Below are positions 53,109-64,000 of a stretch of DNA of 64,000 bases, one piece after another; the stretch's first letter is position 1, and the number at the start of each line of letters is the position of its first letter. This DNA comes from Armatimonadota bacterium (GTDB lineage: Bacteria; Armatimonadota; Fimbriimonadia; Fimbriimonadales; Fimbriimonadaceae): the NCBI GenBank assembly GCA_018268315.1, contig JAFDWU010000002.1, positions 329,638 through 393,637 of the forward strand, in the 5' to 3' direction. The translations under genes were made by a program, and so were the position numbers. Under the pieces are notes generated by a model. That model searched no databases. It was given only the letters and a program-made list of their open reading frames with translations, and was not told where the DNA came from.

Positions 53109-53594
53109 ATGGTGAGCACATCGGAAGCCCTGGCGATCCTTCATGCAGTTCAGGTTGCGCCATTTCGTGGCGCCGCGCTTCGCAAGTTTGCCATGGAGCG
53201 TCTTGCGGAACTGCCGAACTACAACTGGTGCGGAATCTATCGCCTGGAAGGAGAAGAACTTATCCTCGATGAGTTCGTCGGCGAAGCCACGGATCATACG
53301 AGAATCAAAGTTGGCGTAGGCGTTTGCGGCACGGCCGTAGCAAAGAATGCCAACCAAGTGGTCGACGATGTCTCTCAAGTAGGCAATTACCTGGCCTGCA
53401 GCATCAAAACAAAGAGCGAGATTGTGGTTTTGATCCGAGAGGGGCAGACGATTCTTGGCCAAATAGATATCGACGGCCATACCCCCCGCGCATTTGACGG
53501 AACCGATGAGGCGCTCCTAAACGAAATCGCGGTCGTTTTAGCAGACCGCTGGACGGAAAAGGCAACCCCGGAGCCGATGTCGGCAACATCCTGA
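53109..53594 (+). CDS. GAF domain protein, free-methionine-R-sulfoxide reductase-like
   Basis: A 161-residue single GAF domain very similar in layout to fRMsr (MsrC/YebR): YNWCGIYRLEGEELIL, VGVGVCGTAVAKN, YLACSIKTKSEIVV, and GQIDIDGHTPRAF. Two of the three redox cysteines of fRMsr are kept (in GVCGTA and LACS), but the third, in the KIACVRI position, is replaced (here ATDHTRI). Activity is therefore uncertain; it may be a sensory GAF protein. Confidence 0.75.
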   Translation: MVSTSEALAILHAVQVAPFRGAALRKFAMERLAELPNYNWCGIYRLEGEELILDEFVGEATDHTRIKVGVGVCGTAVAKNANQVVDDVSQVGNYLACSIKTKSEIVVLIREGQTILGQIDIDGHTPRAFDGTDEALLNEIAVVLADRWTEKATPEPMSATS

Positions 53595-53631
53595 AGCGAA
53601 GAAGCAACGTCCTTCCTTTAAGTTCGGTGAT

Positions 53632-54186
53632 ATGAGAAGTCGAGGCATCCAACAAGCAACGGTTCCCCTCATTTGCCTGGCATTTGGCCTCGCCGGTTGG
53701 CTAGGCGCGCTGAAGAATCATCGCCTTAGCCCGTTTGTCGGCCTTGCGTACGTGCTCCTTGCGATTGGCGCCTTTCTACTGCCCTCAATTTCTTCGAATA
53801 GAACACTGAAACGGGCAACGCCGCTCATTGCGGGTATCGGGGTTGCCTTGGCGGTGTGGAGCATTAACCAACCGGCGATCCAGATAAACGACAAACTTCT
53901 GGTCATCGGCCTTTGCGTTTTTGTGTTCGCCGCGGTGATCGACATTTATCTAACGCAATTTGGACGGCTGCTTGCTTACGGCTGCGGGCTTTTATTCCTG
54001 TGGGCGTCCTACGCCCTTTACTACTTGTCCCCCGCTTACGCGGCCTTGTACGTAGGCGATGGATCCCGGTATGCCCCTCTTGCAATTTCACTCTTGGCAA
54101 CCGCGGTAACGGTGTTCATTCTTCTTACCGGAATTCAGCGTCGTCCAAAACCTGCCACCCAAGTAAACTCTCCACCGGAAGAGTGA
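53632..54186 (+). CDS. Six-helix membrane protein, hypothetical
   Basis: A 184-residue integral membrane protein with about six helices and a charged C-terminal tail ([15 protein letters not shown]). No family recognised. Its stop overlaps the mnmG GTG start (GTGA), so the two are translated from one message. Confidence 0.7.
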   Translation: MRSRGIQQATVPLICLAFGLAGWLGALKNHRLSPFVGLAYVLLAIGAFLLPSISSNRTLKRATPLIAGIGVALAVWSINQPAIQINDKLLVIGLCVFVFAAVIDIYLTQFGRLLAYGCGLLFLWASYALYYLSPAYAALYVGDGSRYAPLAISLLATAVTVFILLTGIQRRPKPATQVNSPPEE

Positions 54187-56054
54187 ACTCATTTGAAGTA
54201 GTTGTGGTTGGGGCGGGCCATGCCGGCATCGAGGCGGCCCTCGCATCCGCGCGCCTTGGGGTGCGGACGGCATGCGTCACGATGCGCAAAGATCGCATTG
54301 GCCACCTTCCGTGCAACTGCAGCATCGGCGGCCCGGCAAAGGGGCACATCGCCCGCGAGGTCGATGCGCTTGGCGGCCAAATGGGACTGACTGCCGACCG
54401 AGCAATGACCCACATCCGGCGGGTCGGAACCGGCAAGGGCCCGGCGGTGCAGACCGCACGCGCCCACGTCTGTAAATCGCTTTATCCGCAGCTGATGCGA
54501 GAAACGCTAGAGGCGGAACCCAATCTGACGGTCATCGAAGCGACGGTGGAATCCATCGAGCGCTCCGACGGATGCCTGAGCGCAGTCTTGTTGGGCGACG
54601 GTAGCCGCATTGAGACCCGCGCGGTAGTGCTCACCACCGGTACCTTCCTCAACGGCGTCTGCCATGAGGGACATACTCAGACCTCGGCGGCTCGGCATGA
54701 CGATAAGCCCAGCATCGGGCTGGCGGGATTCCTCTTGGACATCGGCATTCGGGTCCGCCGCTTCAAGACCGGCACTACGCCGCGAATAGCCCGAAGCTCC
54801 ATCGATTTCTCCAAAAGCCTGGAAATGCCAAGCGAGCCTGAAGCCGGCGCAATCAGCTTTCTTAACCAGCGACCCCAAGTAGACCGCGAGCTATATCCGT
54901 GCTGGCAAATCCATACAAACCCCGAGATGCACGAATACGTGCGCGCGCACCTTGGTGAAAGCGCGATGTACGGCGGGGCGATCACTGGCGTCGGCCCCCG
55001 ATACTGCCCATCAATTGAAGACAAAGTTGTTAGATTCGCCGAGAAGGAAAGCCATCCGGTCTTCTTTGAAATCGAAGAGTGGGACTCCGAATCGGTTTAC
55101 GTGCAGGGCGTCTCGACCTCGCTGCCAGCGGATGTCCAACTTCAGATGCTCCGGATGCTGCCCGGCCTGGCAAATGTTGTCATGCTGCGGCCCGGCTACG
55201 CCGTGGAGTACGACATGGCCGATCCGCTACAGCTAAACAGCACCCTGATGTCGCGTCAGTTGGACGGCCTCTTCCTTGCCGGGCAAATCAACGGGACCAG
55301 CGGCTACGAAGAAGCCGCCGGGCAGGGGATTGTTGCGGGCATCAATGCCGCCTTGCTATCTAAGGGTGAGGAGCCGCTTGTTCTGAGCAGGGCCAACTCG
55401 TTCATCGGCGTGATGATCGACGATCTCGTGACAAAGGGCGTCGAGGATCCCTACCGAATGCTTACCGCGCGCGCCGAACACCGGCTTGTGCTGCGCCACG
55501 ATAACGCGGATACGCGGCTAACACCTATTGCCCGTTCTATCGGCCTTTGCGACGACCATCGCTGGCAGTCGTTCTCGGAAAAACAGGAAGCGGTGAGCAA
55601 AGGCGTGGAGGAGTTAAAGCGGTACGAAGTCTCCACCGCCAACATGGAAGCACTGGAGCGCGTTGAAATGCGTCCGCCGGTGAACAAGTGCTCCTTCCTC
55701 GACCTCTTGCGCCGACCCGAGGTCGACCTTGAGAACGTTGAGGCGCTTGCTAGCGCAATGGACATCTCCCTTGACCTACCAGAGCGCGAAGACATCCGTG
55801 AGCAGATTCAGCTTACGGGCAAGTTCGCGGGTTTCTTCGAGAAGCAAATCGCCTTGATCGAGCGCTCCGGCAAAACCGAGGCGATGAAGATTCGCAAGGA
55901 CTTTAGCTACCACAAGGTGAAAGGCTTAAGCTACGAGAGCCTGGACAAGCTTTCTCGTGTACGGCCGGAGACGATCGGGCAAGCAAGCCGGATACCCGGC
56001 ATTCGCCCAACTGACATTGCATTGCTGGTTGGCCACATCAAAGCGAACGCATAG
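54183..56054 (+). CDS. mnmG: tRNA uridine-5-carboxymethylaminomethyl modification enzyme
   Basis: FAD enzyme that, with MnmE, modifies U34 of certain tRNAs. The 623-residue length is standard from the GTG at 54183. The dinucleotide-binding [74 protein letters not shown] and RAEHRL are all family motifs. A longer upstream frame overlaps the membrane-protein gene in another phase and is rejected. No mnmE is nearby. Confidence 0.95.
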   Translation: MNSFEVVVVGAGHAGIEAALASARLGVRTACVTMRKDRIGHLPCNCSIGGPAKGHIAREVDALGGQMGLTADRAMTHIRRVGTGKGPAVQTARAHVCKSLYPQLMRETLEAEPNLTVIEATVESIERSDGCLSAVLLGDGSRIETRAVVLTTGTFLNGVCHEGHTQTSAARHDDKPSIGLAGFLLDIGIRVRRFKTGTTPRIARSSIDFSKSLEMPSEPEAGAISFLNQRPQVDRELYPCWQIHTNPEMHEYVRAHLGESAMYGGAITGVGPRYCPSIEDKVVRFAEKESHPVFFEIEEWDSESVYVQGVSTSLPADVQLQMLRMLPGLANVVMLRPGYAVEYDMADPLQLNSTLMSRQLDGLFLAGQINGTSGYEEAAGQGIVAGINAALLSKGEEPLVLSRANSFIGVMIDDLVTKGVEDPYRMLTARAEHRLVLRHDNADTRLTPIARSIGLCDDHRWQSFSEKQEAVSKGVEELKRYEVSTANMEALERVEMRPPVNKCSFLDLLRRPEVDLENVEALASAMDISLDLPEREDIREQIQLTGKFAGFFEKQIALIERSGKTEAMKIRKDFSYHKVKGLSYESLDKLSRVRPETIGQASRIPGIRPTDIALLVGHIKANA

Positions 56055-56081
56055 CCCTATCGTACGCGTCAGTTCAGAGAC

Positions 56082-56845
56082 ATGCTTTTGCCTCTTGCCC
56101 TAGTTCTGCTTAGCCAGGACAGCCCGAAAGGAACGAATGTGCCCGCGGTGAGGCCAGGGGTTGGCGCTCCGCGAAAGACTATGCAAATCGTAATGCCTCC
56201 TGCCGATTTGCAGGCTCAAAATGCCATCCTCTTCGCGAACGTCCCGATCTTGGTCCAGCCAAAGGTTCACGCGCTCGCAGCAACAATCGCCCGCAACTAC
56301 TTAAGTGGCAAAGAACCCAGGTTATGGGCGGTGGCCCAACAGGAGATTCTCAAGGCGTTCCCAAAATTTGACGACCTCAACACCGCCCTTCATGCGCTTC
56401 TCTACAGCGAGATAGCCCTTCGCACCGACGCTGATCTCCACCTTGTCCAGACCGAGCGACGGCAAGCGGATCTTGACCTGGTCAGCCTGATGGACCAGGA
56501 GCTCTCGCTCACCAACAAGTCCCCGGCGTTGTTAACCAAGAAGTGGCCGGAAAGCAAACCGCCAATTGCCAATAACTTGGCATTTAGCGGGATCAGCTAC
56601 ATTGCCTGGGTCGGCCAAGCGCACTCCGCAATCAGCAAGCCGGGCGCATCTGAGCTTGAGAAGGTCGAAGTCGCGTACGAAGAGCTTCTTCGCAACCGAG
56701 CGAACGCCAAATTTGCAATCGCCAGCCTCACATCGGTGGCGGATAAGTTGGTTGCGCTGAGATCGACCGCCCTCGAAGCCTACAACATGGCCTTCCCGCA
56801 CATCTCGCCAACATCAAGCAAACTGCTTGCCAAAATTGGCCCGCC

Positions 56846-56849
<4 letters not shown>
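56082..56849 (+). CDS. Hypothetical secreted helical protein, 255 aa
   Basis: Not recognised. A short hydrophobic leader, MLLPLALVLLSQDSPKG, without basic residues, precedes a mostly helical domain with a regular pattern of leucine and alanine. No cysteines are present. It is read in the same direction as mnmG, 27 bases after it, and converges on an ArsR gene with a 4-base stop overlap. Confidence 0.65.
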
Positions 56850-58726
<1,877 letters not shown>

Positions 58727-58729
58727 GCA

Positions 58730-59137
58730 ATGTCGACACCTTTCACTTTGTCAATCGTAGCGCCGGATCGGCTGGTGGCGGAAGTCACCGCCGTATCCGC
58801 GGTTGCGCCCGGTGTTAACGGCTACTTCGGCGTGATGGCCAATCACGAACCGATGATCAGCGCGATCCGCGCCGGCGTGATGACCTACACTGAAACCAGT
58901 TCGGTCACCCACGCGGTGGTCGTAGGCGGAGGCTTCGTTGAGGTCTCGGGTACGAGGATGACGGTGCTTGCCGATAGCGCGACGCTGGCCGGCGAAATTG
59001 ATATCGCGAAGTCGAAGGCTGACCTTGAGCAGGCTCACCGCGCGCTGCGAGGCGAGGACTCCTCGATGACCAGCGAGCAGGCGACACGAGTCATTGAGCT
59101 TGAGACTCAGAAGCTGAAAGCCGTAAAGGCTATCTAA
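58730..59137 (+). CDS. atpC: F1Fo ATP synthase epsilon subunit
   Basis: A 135-residue regulatory subunit of F1 that inhibits ATP hydrolysis. The N-terminal beta barrel shows APDRLVAEVTAVSAVAPGVNGYFGVMANHEPMISAI, here cited by its ends, and a C-terminal helical hairpin follows (DIAKSKADLEQAHRALRGED). Immediately after atpD. Confidence 0.93.
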   Translation: MSTPFTLSIVAPDRLVAEVTAVSAVAPGVNGYFGVMANHEPMISAIRAGVMTYTETSSVTHAVVVGGGFVEVSGTRMTVLADSATLAGEIDIAKSKADLEQAHRALRGEDSSMTSEQATRVIELETQKLKAVKAI

Positions 59138-59178
59138 ACGCGCTTCAAAACGCGCTTTCGCTGTCGTAGAATTGAGGG

Positions 59179-59556
59179 ATGGCGGTTGCAAAGACCCGGA
59201 TTGATCCAAGCCCGGTCGCTACATTGCGCCTGAGTCGGCTCTCCAAGAGGGATATTGGCTTCCGCGAGGCGGTCATCTACCTTGACGGTATCGAGGTGGC
59301 AAACCTTGCCTATGAGGATGACCTCACACTCTCACTTCCGCCTGGCCAGCACGCCGTTTACGTCCACAATCGACTGCGAAAGTCGAAGACCATTAAATTC
59401 TTTGCCGAACGAGACGAGGTCATCCACATCGAAGTCGGCAATAAGGGCAATTGGCTCTTCGCGCTCATGATGGTGCTGATTCAAATTGGACCACCTACCG
59501 TGTTTATCCGACTGCTTAGCCACACACGCGCCAGCATTGGCGTAAATTCTGAGTAA
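59179..59556 (+). CDS. Hypothetical PEGA-like membrane-associated protein
   Basis: A 125-residue protein with a beta-rich domain (YLDGIEVANLAYEDDLTLSLPPGQHAVYVH) resembling a PEGA/DUF2846-type fold. One membrane segment (WLFALMMVLIQIGPPTVFIRLL) lies near the C-terminus. TAGAAT ends 6 bases before the ATG, another candidate leaderless start. Function unknown. Confidence 0.6.
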   Translation: MAVAKTRIDPSPVATLRLSRLSKRDIGFREAVIYLDGIEVANLAYEDDLTLSLPPGQHAVYVHNRLRKSKTIKFFAERDEVIHIEVGNKGNWLFALMMVLIQIGPPTVFIRLLSHTRASIGVNSE

Positions 59557-59607
59557 TCCTTCGGGACTTTGGGCGGGAGCCCTGGGAACCATCCATCAAA
59601 CTCATCG

Positions 59608-59613
59608 TTATAA
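59608..59613 (+). promoter_or_regulatory. msrA -10 box
   Basis: TTATAA, 9 bases before the msrA ATG, placing transcription start at or beside the start codon. Confidence 0.4.
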
Positions 59614-59622
59614 GAAACTGAA

Positions 59623-60105
59623 ATGAACAACGAAAGACAGCTTGCCACCTTCGCCGCCGGATGCTTCTGGGGCGTCGAAGAATACTTCCGCACCATGCCG
59701 GGCGTTGTCGGAACCCGCGTCGGCTATACGGGCGGCAAGACCGATAACCCAACCTACCGAGAGGTGTGCTACAACGACACCGGCCATGCCGAGGCCCTTG
59801 AGATCACCTTCAACCCGTCGGAGATTTCATACGCAACCCTTGTTGGCCATTTCTTCGAAATGCACGACCCCACCCAGCTAAACCGCCAGGGCCCCGACAT
59901 CGGCGATCAGTATCGCTCCGCCATCTTCACCCATGACGATGCCCAGGCGGAGATCGCGAAGGCGGCAATCGTGGAGTACGGGCCGAAGTTCAAGAAGCCG
60001 ATCGTGACACAGGTCGTGCCGGCAGGCAAGTTTTACGAGGCTGAGGAATACCACCAGAAGTATCTGGAGAAGCGCGGCGCGCCGAGCTGCCACATCAAGC
60101 GCTAA
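59623..60105 (+). CDS. msrA: Peptide methionine sulfoxide reductase A
   Basis: Repairs methionine-S-sulfoxide in proteins. The 160-residue enzyme has the catalytic AAGCFWGVEEYF, GYTGGKTDNPTYREVC, HAEALEITFNP, HFFEMHDPTQLNRQGPDIGDQYRS (cited by its ends) and the Tyr/Glu substrate-site residues. The C-terminus is short, with a CHIKR end that may carry the resolving cysteine. The stop overlaps the anti-sigma gene by 4 bases. Confidence 0.95.
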   Translation: MNNERQLATFAAGCFWGVEEYFRTMPGVVGTRVGYTGGKTDNPTYREVCYNDTGHAEALEITFNPSEISYATLVGHFFEMHDPTQLNRQGPDIGDQYRSAIFTHDDAQAEIAKAAIVEYGPKFKKPIVTQVVPAGKFYEAEEYHQKYLEKRGAPSCHIKR

Positions 60106-60344
60106 GCGGAATCGAGTGCGCGGCCGAGCCGCGCACTAAGCTCTTGCGGGACCTGCATCTTTCGCATCTTCTCTTTAATGCCGTCCACTATGGCGGCCTC
60201 AAATTTGTATTCCGCTAGGCAGTGGGCGCAGACATTCAAATGCTCTTGCACCAGCTGTTGTTCAACTGGAGACAGTTCGCGGTCAATGAAGTCGTCCAGC
60301 CGCGCGAACGCTTCTTCACAATTTAGCGGTTTCATCTCAGGCAT
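60102..60344 (-). CDS. Zinc anti-sigma factor, ZAS type
   Basis: An 80-residue protein with the H35-x3-C39-x2-C42 zinc motif (HLNVCAHC) of ZAS anti-sigma factors. It has no membrane helix, so it should act in the cytoplasm, binding the sigma factor encoded just upstream and releasing it on a redox or metal signal. It overlaps the sigma gene by 8 bases. The start could also be the ATG three codons in. Confidence 0.87.
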   Translation of the reverse strand: MPEMKPLNCEEAFARLDDFIDRELSPVEQQLVQEHLNVCAHCLAEYKFEAAIVDGIKEKMRKMQVPQELSARLGRALDSA

Positions 60345-60918
60345 TCACTGCTCCATTAATCGTAATCCCTTTTGCCACCGCAAGTTCCCAAAGCGCCTTC
60401 TGAAGTAAGCGACGGCCACGGTGCAACCGCGATCGCACGGTACCGATCGGCACCTCCAGCACTTCGGCAATCTCCTGGTAGGGCGATTCTTCCAGAAAGT
60501 AGAGCGAGCAGGCCGTCCTGAATTCATCCGGCAATGTGTCGATGGCGGCGGCAATCTCCTCCACCCCAAGCTTATTCATCAGAACGGAGGCGGGATTCTG
60601 ATCATCCTCTTCGATGCCGTTCTCCAGCATCTTACGGGCGATGTAGGCTTCCTCAACTTCGTCAAACGCAACCTGAACCGCCCTTGCCGCCCGCTGACGG
60701 TCCTTCAAGAACTTGTTGGTGAGGATGCGCAGCAGCCAAGCTTTGAAATTCGTGCCCGGCGTGAAGTTCTCGAAGTGGCGGTAGGCCAGCACGACGGCGT
60801 CTTGGACCAAATCCATGGCCGATTCAGAGTCGCGCGTGAGGCGCAGGGCATAGCGGTAGGCTAGGTCCACCACCGGCTCAAGCTCCCGGTCAAATCGCTC
60901 TCTTAATGTTTGATCCAT
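60337..60918 (-). CDS. ECF RNA polymerase sigma factor
   Basis: A 193-residue sigma-70 family protein of the ECF type: region 2 (DLVQDAVVLAYRHFENF, GTNFKAWLLRILTNKFL) and region 4 (YFLEESPYQEIAEVLEVPIGTVRSRLHRGRRLLQKAL, cited by its ends). The linker is long and acidic (ENGIEEDDQNPAS). Together with the downstream ZAS protein it forms a typical sigma/anti-sigma pair, possibly a redox-stress unit because msrA is convergent to it. Confidence 0.93.
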   Translation of the reverse strand: MDQTLRERFDRELEPVVDLAYRYALRLTRDSESAMDLVQDAVVLAYRHFENFTPGTNFKAWLLRILTNKFLKDRQRAARAVQVAFDEVEEAYIARKMLENGIEEDDQNPASVLMNKLGVEEIAAAIDTLPDEFRTACSLYFLEESPYQEIAEVLEVPIGTVRSRLHRGRRLLQKALWELAVAKGITINGAVNA

Positions 60919-61019
60919 GACCGCTTGAACTTATCCTACCTTTCAGGCATGTTAACCCCGCGTTAGCGAATGTTCATCAACCCGTAATCTAAAGCCCGCT
61001 TTTTGCAGTTGGGTTCCCG

Positions 61020-61931
61020 TTACGGCGCAACGTATAGCGAAACCTTCCCTGCCTGAATTCGCTTTAGCCAGGTCTCGATGCCGTTGTACTCGTTCTGCCC
61101 GATCACCCGCGGGATGCGATAGCGATTGAAGTGCTTGTTCGTCGGCGAGGGAGCAGGGCAATCGCCCGCCAGCGCCACCGTCGTGTTCGTGTAAATCTTG
61201 CCGTTGTATTTGAACTGTTTGGTTAAAGCGTGGTTGCGGGGGAACGCTCCGTAAGGCAAAGCAAAATCCGCGCCGTCAACATGGTGCTTCGTCAGGTAAA
61301 CCGCCGCGCCGGCAATTTCCTTTCTCGCCTTCTCGTCGCTGCACTTGTTCAGAAACGGGTGGTGCATTGTGTGGTTGCTGACCTGCGAGCCGAGCGATTT
61401 CAGTAGCTCAATCTTCTTATCCACCAGCTTCGGCTGCGCCCACATCATCGTGGTCACCACATAGAACACGCCCTTCACCGGAAAGTCAGGGTGCAGCTTG
61501 GCAAACTTCTGCCAGATCGCCACCGCGCAGTTGGGATCGATCGAACCATCTTTCAAGAAGCGCAGTTGGCTCGGATGGGCATCGTCAAAGGTAAGGACCA
61601 CCGGGCTCGAGCCAGGCGGCAAGTTCATCTTGTTATCCGCATACTCCCGGATCGTCACCGGGCGAAAGCCCATCTTGTAAAGCCGGTCGAGGTCGTTCCA
61701 GAAGTGGTTGTAAGTACGCGTATACCGGCTCTCGTGCGCGCCAAACTTGTGATACATCAAGATCAGCACTTTGCCGTCGGTGTTGGCGGGCCGATTCGTT
61801 ATGCGAAGCGGCACGGGAGGCGTAACCGGTTGCTGAGGGGTAGGAGGCGTTAGCCCCTGATGCCGAGCGCCCGGATGGGAACCAGAGATCAAAGCGAGCA
61901 GAGAAAGGAATGCTGGACGAATCCAGTTCAA
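61020..61931 (-). CDS. Polysaccharide deacetylase, exported
   Basis: A 303-residue NodB-type carbohydrate esterase. From the TTG at 61931 it has a signal peptide (NWIRPAFLSLLALISGSHPG) and a proline-rich linker. VLTFDDAHPSQL carries the catalytic base and metal Asp, and SNHTMHHPFL supplies the metal histidines. PYGAFPRNH and YRIPRVI follow. It would remove acetyl groups from a surface or cell-wall polysaccharide. The TTG overlaps the RNase G stop (TTGA). An upstream frame start at 62006 is less likely because it overlaps the RNase gene by 79 bases. Confidence 0.87.
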   Translation of the reverse strand: MNWIRPAFLSLLALISGSHPGARHQGLTPPTPQQPVTPPVPLRITNRPANTDGKVLILMYHKFGAHESRYTRTYNHFWNDLDRLYKMGFRPVTIREYADNKMNLPPGSSPVVLTFDDAHPSQLRFLKDGSIDPNCAVAIWQKFAKLHPDFPVKGVFYVVTTMMWAQPKLVDKKIELLKSLGSQVSNHTMHHPFLNKCSDEKARKEIAGAAVYLTKHHVDGADFALPYGAFPRNHALTKQFKYNGKIYTNTTVALAGDCPAPSPTNKHFNRYRIPRVIGQNEYNGIETWLKRIQAGKVSLYVAP

Positions 61932-63712
61932 GCACGAGCCCCCGTTGGGACTCCAGGCAGAATCAGATCCGCCACCGCGTAGCTGCGGCGAATATCCTGC
62001 AAGCAAACCTTTGCGCGATGGCCCACGTACTGGGAGCCATCCAGAAGCTCGACATAGTAGCCGCTGTCGGTCCAGCCAACGATCTTGTTCAAGTTCTCGA
62101 ACGATGAGCGGCGGACGTTCACTTCCAGCACCTGCGCGCGGCGGTAGGACATATAGGCGTGCTCGAACTCTTCGATGGTGCCGGAGCGGATGTCGTACTC
62201 CTCGTACTCCATGTCGAAGTTCGCGCGGATGAAAATTCCGCGGCGCATTTCGTGCTCAAGCTCCTCAACATTCTCACCATCGGCCCCAATGATCGCTTCT
62301 ACAACAGACGGATGGCATTCGACAAAGAACGCATTGCCCTGATCGCCAATCTTGCGCCACAGATCGCGCTCGATCCACAGGGAAACGGTGTCCTTGCTTG
62401 AGATGCGACCGCGGCCGAGGCACATCGGGCACGTGTCGCTGATGGTTTCGGTCACGGATTCGCCTGTGCGCTTGCGCGTCAACTCAACCAGGCCGAGGGA
62501 TGAAATCTTTCCAACACGGGTTCGCGCGCGGTCTCGATCCAGGCCGTCAGTGAAGTAGTTGATAACCTTCTTGCGGTCCTCCGCGCCTTCCATGTCGATG
62601 AAATCGACCACCACAATGCCGCCCATGTCTCGAAGGCGAAGCTGACGGAGCACTTCCTCAGCAGCTTCCATGTTCGCTCTCAAAATGGTTTCGTTTAGCG
62701 AGGTGTTGCCGACCAGCTTGCCGGTGTTGATATCGATGGCGGTAAGTGCTTCCATCTCATCGACCACCAAGTAAGCGCCCGACTTGAGATGCACCTTGTG
62801 CTGAAGCAGGCGGGCCAACTCGCGCTCTACGTTGAAGTAGTCGAAAATCGGCACCTCGCCGTCATAGAGCTCGATCTTGTCCTTGAGGTTTGGCGCAACC
62901 GCGCTCGCCACAAGGTTGACCTTCTCGTACTCATCGGGGTCGTCGATCACCATCCGCTTGATTTCGTCGCCGAACATATCGCGCAGGGTGCGGAAAAGCA
63001 GAGTCTGGTCGCGGTGGACGCAAGCCGGCGCGCGCATTCGCTTTGCGCCGTTAAGAACCTGAGCCCAAAGCTGGACAAGATACTGAACGTCGGCATGAAG
63101 CTCTTGCTCGGTGCGTCCCTCGCAGTCGGTGCGAAGGATGAGGCCGAAACCTTCGGGGATGATGCGATCTCCCACTCGGCGAAGGCGCTCTCGCTCGGAG
63201 CGATCTTCGATCTTACGGCTGACGCCGACATGATTCGCTTCCGGCATAAGCACCACATATCGGCCGGGCAGGGCAATTCGGGTGGAAACCCGCGCACCCT
63301 TGGTTCCATGTGCGCCCTTGATGACCTGCACCATGAGCTGCTGGCCTGGCTTAAGGAGATCTTTGATCTTGCGGCGGCGCAACTCGCTGCGCTTAAGGCT
63401 GGCGGGGCTGCCATCGTTCTCATCCGGCAGGATGTCGGCGACGTACAGGAAGGCGTTGCGCTCCAGGCCGATGTCCACAAACGCGGCATCCATTCCCGGA
63501 AGCACGTTTTGAACAATTCCCTTGTAGATGGAGCCGACCACTCGCTCCTCGCGCTCAACGCGATACTCCATCAGTTTGCCGTCCTCAAGGAGGGCAATTC
63601 GCGTTTCTCGATTGGAAACGTCAACGACGATTTCGGTTACGTTAGCGCCATGCGTAGGAGTTGAAGCGGTCTTGGGACTCCTGCGGCGACGCCCTTTGAT
63701 ATTTGTAGGCAT
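61928..63712 (-). CDS. rng: Ribonuclease E/G
   Basis: Endoribonuclease for rRNA and mRNA processing. The 594-residue protein has a basic tail at the N-terminus (NIKGRRRRSPK), an S1 domain (VGSIYKGIVQNVLPGMDAAFVDIG), the catalytic DNase I-like domain with DINTGK and VVDFIDM, and the zinc link CPMCLGRG. A small domain after it completes the core. It lacks the long C-terminal scaffold of RNase E, so it is closer to RNase G in size. Confidence 0.94.
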   Translation of the reverse strand: MPTNIKGRRRRSPKTASTPTHGANVTEIVVDVSNRETRIALLEDGKLMEYRVEREERVVGSIYKGIVQNVLPGMDAAFVDIGLERNAFLYVADILPDENDGSPASLKRSELRRRKIKDLLKPGQQLMVQVIKGAHGTKGARVSTRIALPGRYVVLMPEANHVGVSRKIEDRSERERLRRVGDRIIPEGFGLILRTDCEGRTEQELHADVQYLVQLWAQVLNGAKRMRAPACVHRDQTLLFRTLRDMFGDEIKRMVIDDPDEYEKVNLVASAVAPNLKDKIELYDGEVPIFDYFNVERELARLLQHKVHLKSGAYLVVDEMEALTAIDINTGKLVGNTSLNETILRANMEAAEEVLRQLRLRDMGGIVVVDFIDMEGAEDRKKVINYFTDGLDRDRARTRVGKISSLGLVELTRKRTGESVTETISDTCPMCLGRGRISSKDTVSLWIERDLWRKIGDQGNAFFVECHPSVVEAIIGADGENVEELEHEMRRGIFIRANFDMEYEEYDIRSGTIEEFEHAYMSYRRAQVLEVNVRRSSFENLNKIVGWTDSGYYVELLDGSQYVGHRAKVCLQDIRRSYAVADLILPGVPTGARA

Positions 63713-63794
63713 AAAAAGCTTGAAAAGCGGAACGCTTTGACGCCGGTAAGTTTACCTTTGCGAAGCTGGTTTCAAGGAGCGGATTTCGACTAAG

Positions 63795-64000
63795 ATGGGG
63801 GCGGTGCGTTATTTCGTAATCGGACCTGACGGTGCAGCTTACGGACCCGCAGATGTTGCCACTCTTGCGCAGTGGGCTGCAGAGGGCCGGATTGAAGCAA
63901 GCACTATCCTTCGCGAAGAGGAGAGCGGCGAGACGGTTGAGGCTTCGACGGTCGAGGGAGTCATCGCTAAGACGCAAACCGCGGCTGTACAGAACACGGC
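63795..64000 (+). CDS. GYF_2 domain protein (3' end outside window)
   Basis: The first 68 residues of a protein that continues past the window. VRYFVIGPDGAAYGPADVATLAQWAAEGRIEASTILR matches the GYF_2 (DUF4339) pattern at the start of many bacterial membrane or signalling proteins, here cited only as a family resemblance. The start could be the ATG at 63795 or the GTG at 63804. It is divergent from rng. Confidence 0.6.
   Translation, partial: MGAVRYFVIGPDGAAYGPADVATLAQWAAEGRIEASTILREEESGETVEASTVEGVIAKTQTAAVQNT

Noticed and set aside
53913-54182. Upstream extension of mnmG
   Set aside because: Lies in another frame of the six-helix membrane protein gene; the GTG at 54183 gives standard MnmG length.
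59140-59165. Possible terminator after atpC
   Set aside because: ACGCGCTT is directly repeated here, but the only inverted arms are four bases long and no stable hairpin with a T-run forms.
62789-63664. A 291-codon plus-strand frame inside rng
   Set aside because: Antisense to the RNase E/G catalytic domain.

Overview
The window is bacterial chromosome, densely coded on both strands, with a GC content that looks to be in the upper fifties. The gene mix suggests a Gram-negative-type bacterium of the Armatimonadota (Fimbriimonas-like): a PEP-CTERM surface protein, an outer-membrane porin, a PafA-type Pup/UBact ligase, PP2C and FHA regulators, an archaeal-type prolyl-tRNA synthetase, a large PAS hybrid kinase and many short convergent overlaps. 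This placement is inferred from gene content, without any database search. I saw no tRNA, rRNA, insertion sequence, phage or CRISPR array. The one structural RNA is RNase P RNA (minus strand, about 29.95-30.28 kb).

Layout. 0-7 kb: the end of ribBA, a kynureninase/MFS pair, a KimA-like permease with a cyclic-nucleotide-binding protein, and proS. 7-18 kb: hybrid histidine kinase, ruvC, a GH20 glycosidase, an aldo/keto reductase, queE-queC, a TacA/TacT-like toxin-antitoxin pair, and a PP2C/FHA pair. 18-26 kb: a DUF3052 protein, a frameshifted porin, an MFS transporter, zinc-ribbon and membrane proteins, an M42 peptidase and galK. 26-29.4 kb: four tandem paralogues of the YkgJ CxxxCxxCC family, the most unusual accessory feature here. 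30-38 kb: rnpB, a membrane class III cyclase, lipB, a glycosyltransferase-like membrane protein, a dienelactone hydrolase, DAHP synthase and a ThrS lacking the TGS domain. 38-45 kb: a GT2, an ArsR-type regulator divergent from a retropepsin-like protease with a palindromic operator between them, a PEP-CTERM protein, a pafA-DUF1844-hypothetical cluster, nuoA-nuoC, and a secreted Cys/His-rich protein. 45-54 kb: a cyclase/ATPase/TPR regulator, rdgB-rph, two GT4 glycosyltransferases with manC, and a GAF protein. 54-64 kb: mnmG, an ArsR regulator, atpDC, msrA, an ECF sigma/anti-sigma pair, a polysaccharide deacetylase, RNase E/G and the start of a GYF_2 protein.

How the genes work together. Housekeeping functions (riboflavin, queuosine, lipoate, aromatic amino acid entry, tRNA charging and modification, respiration, ATP synthesis, RNA processing) are interleaved with signalling. 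Two class III cyclases and one free-standing cyclic-nucleotide-binding protein suggest cyclic-nucleotide signalling, with the binding protein tied to ion or solute transport. Two GT4 enzymes, GDP-mannose synthesis, a GT2 and a polysaccharide deacetylase suggest surface polysaccharide production.

Two architectural habits recur. Six convergent gene pairs overlap by exactly four bases through their stop codons, and three more by 23-42 bases. Several genes have a -10-like box only 5-9 bases before the start codon, which suggests leaderless mRNAs.
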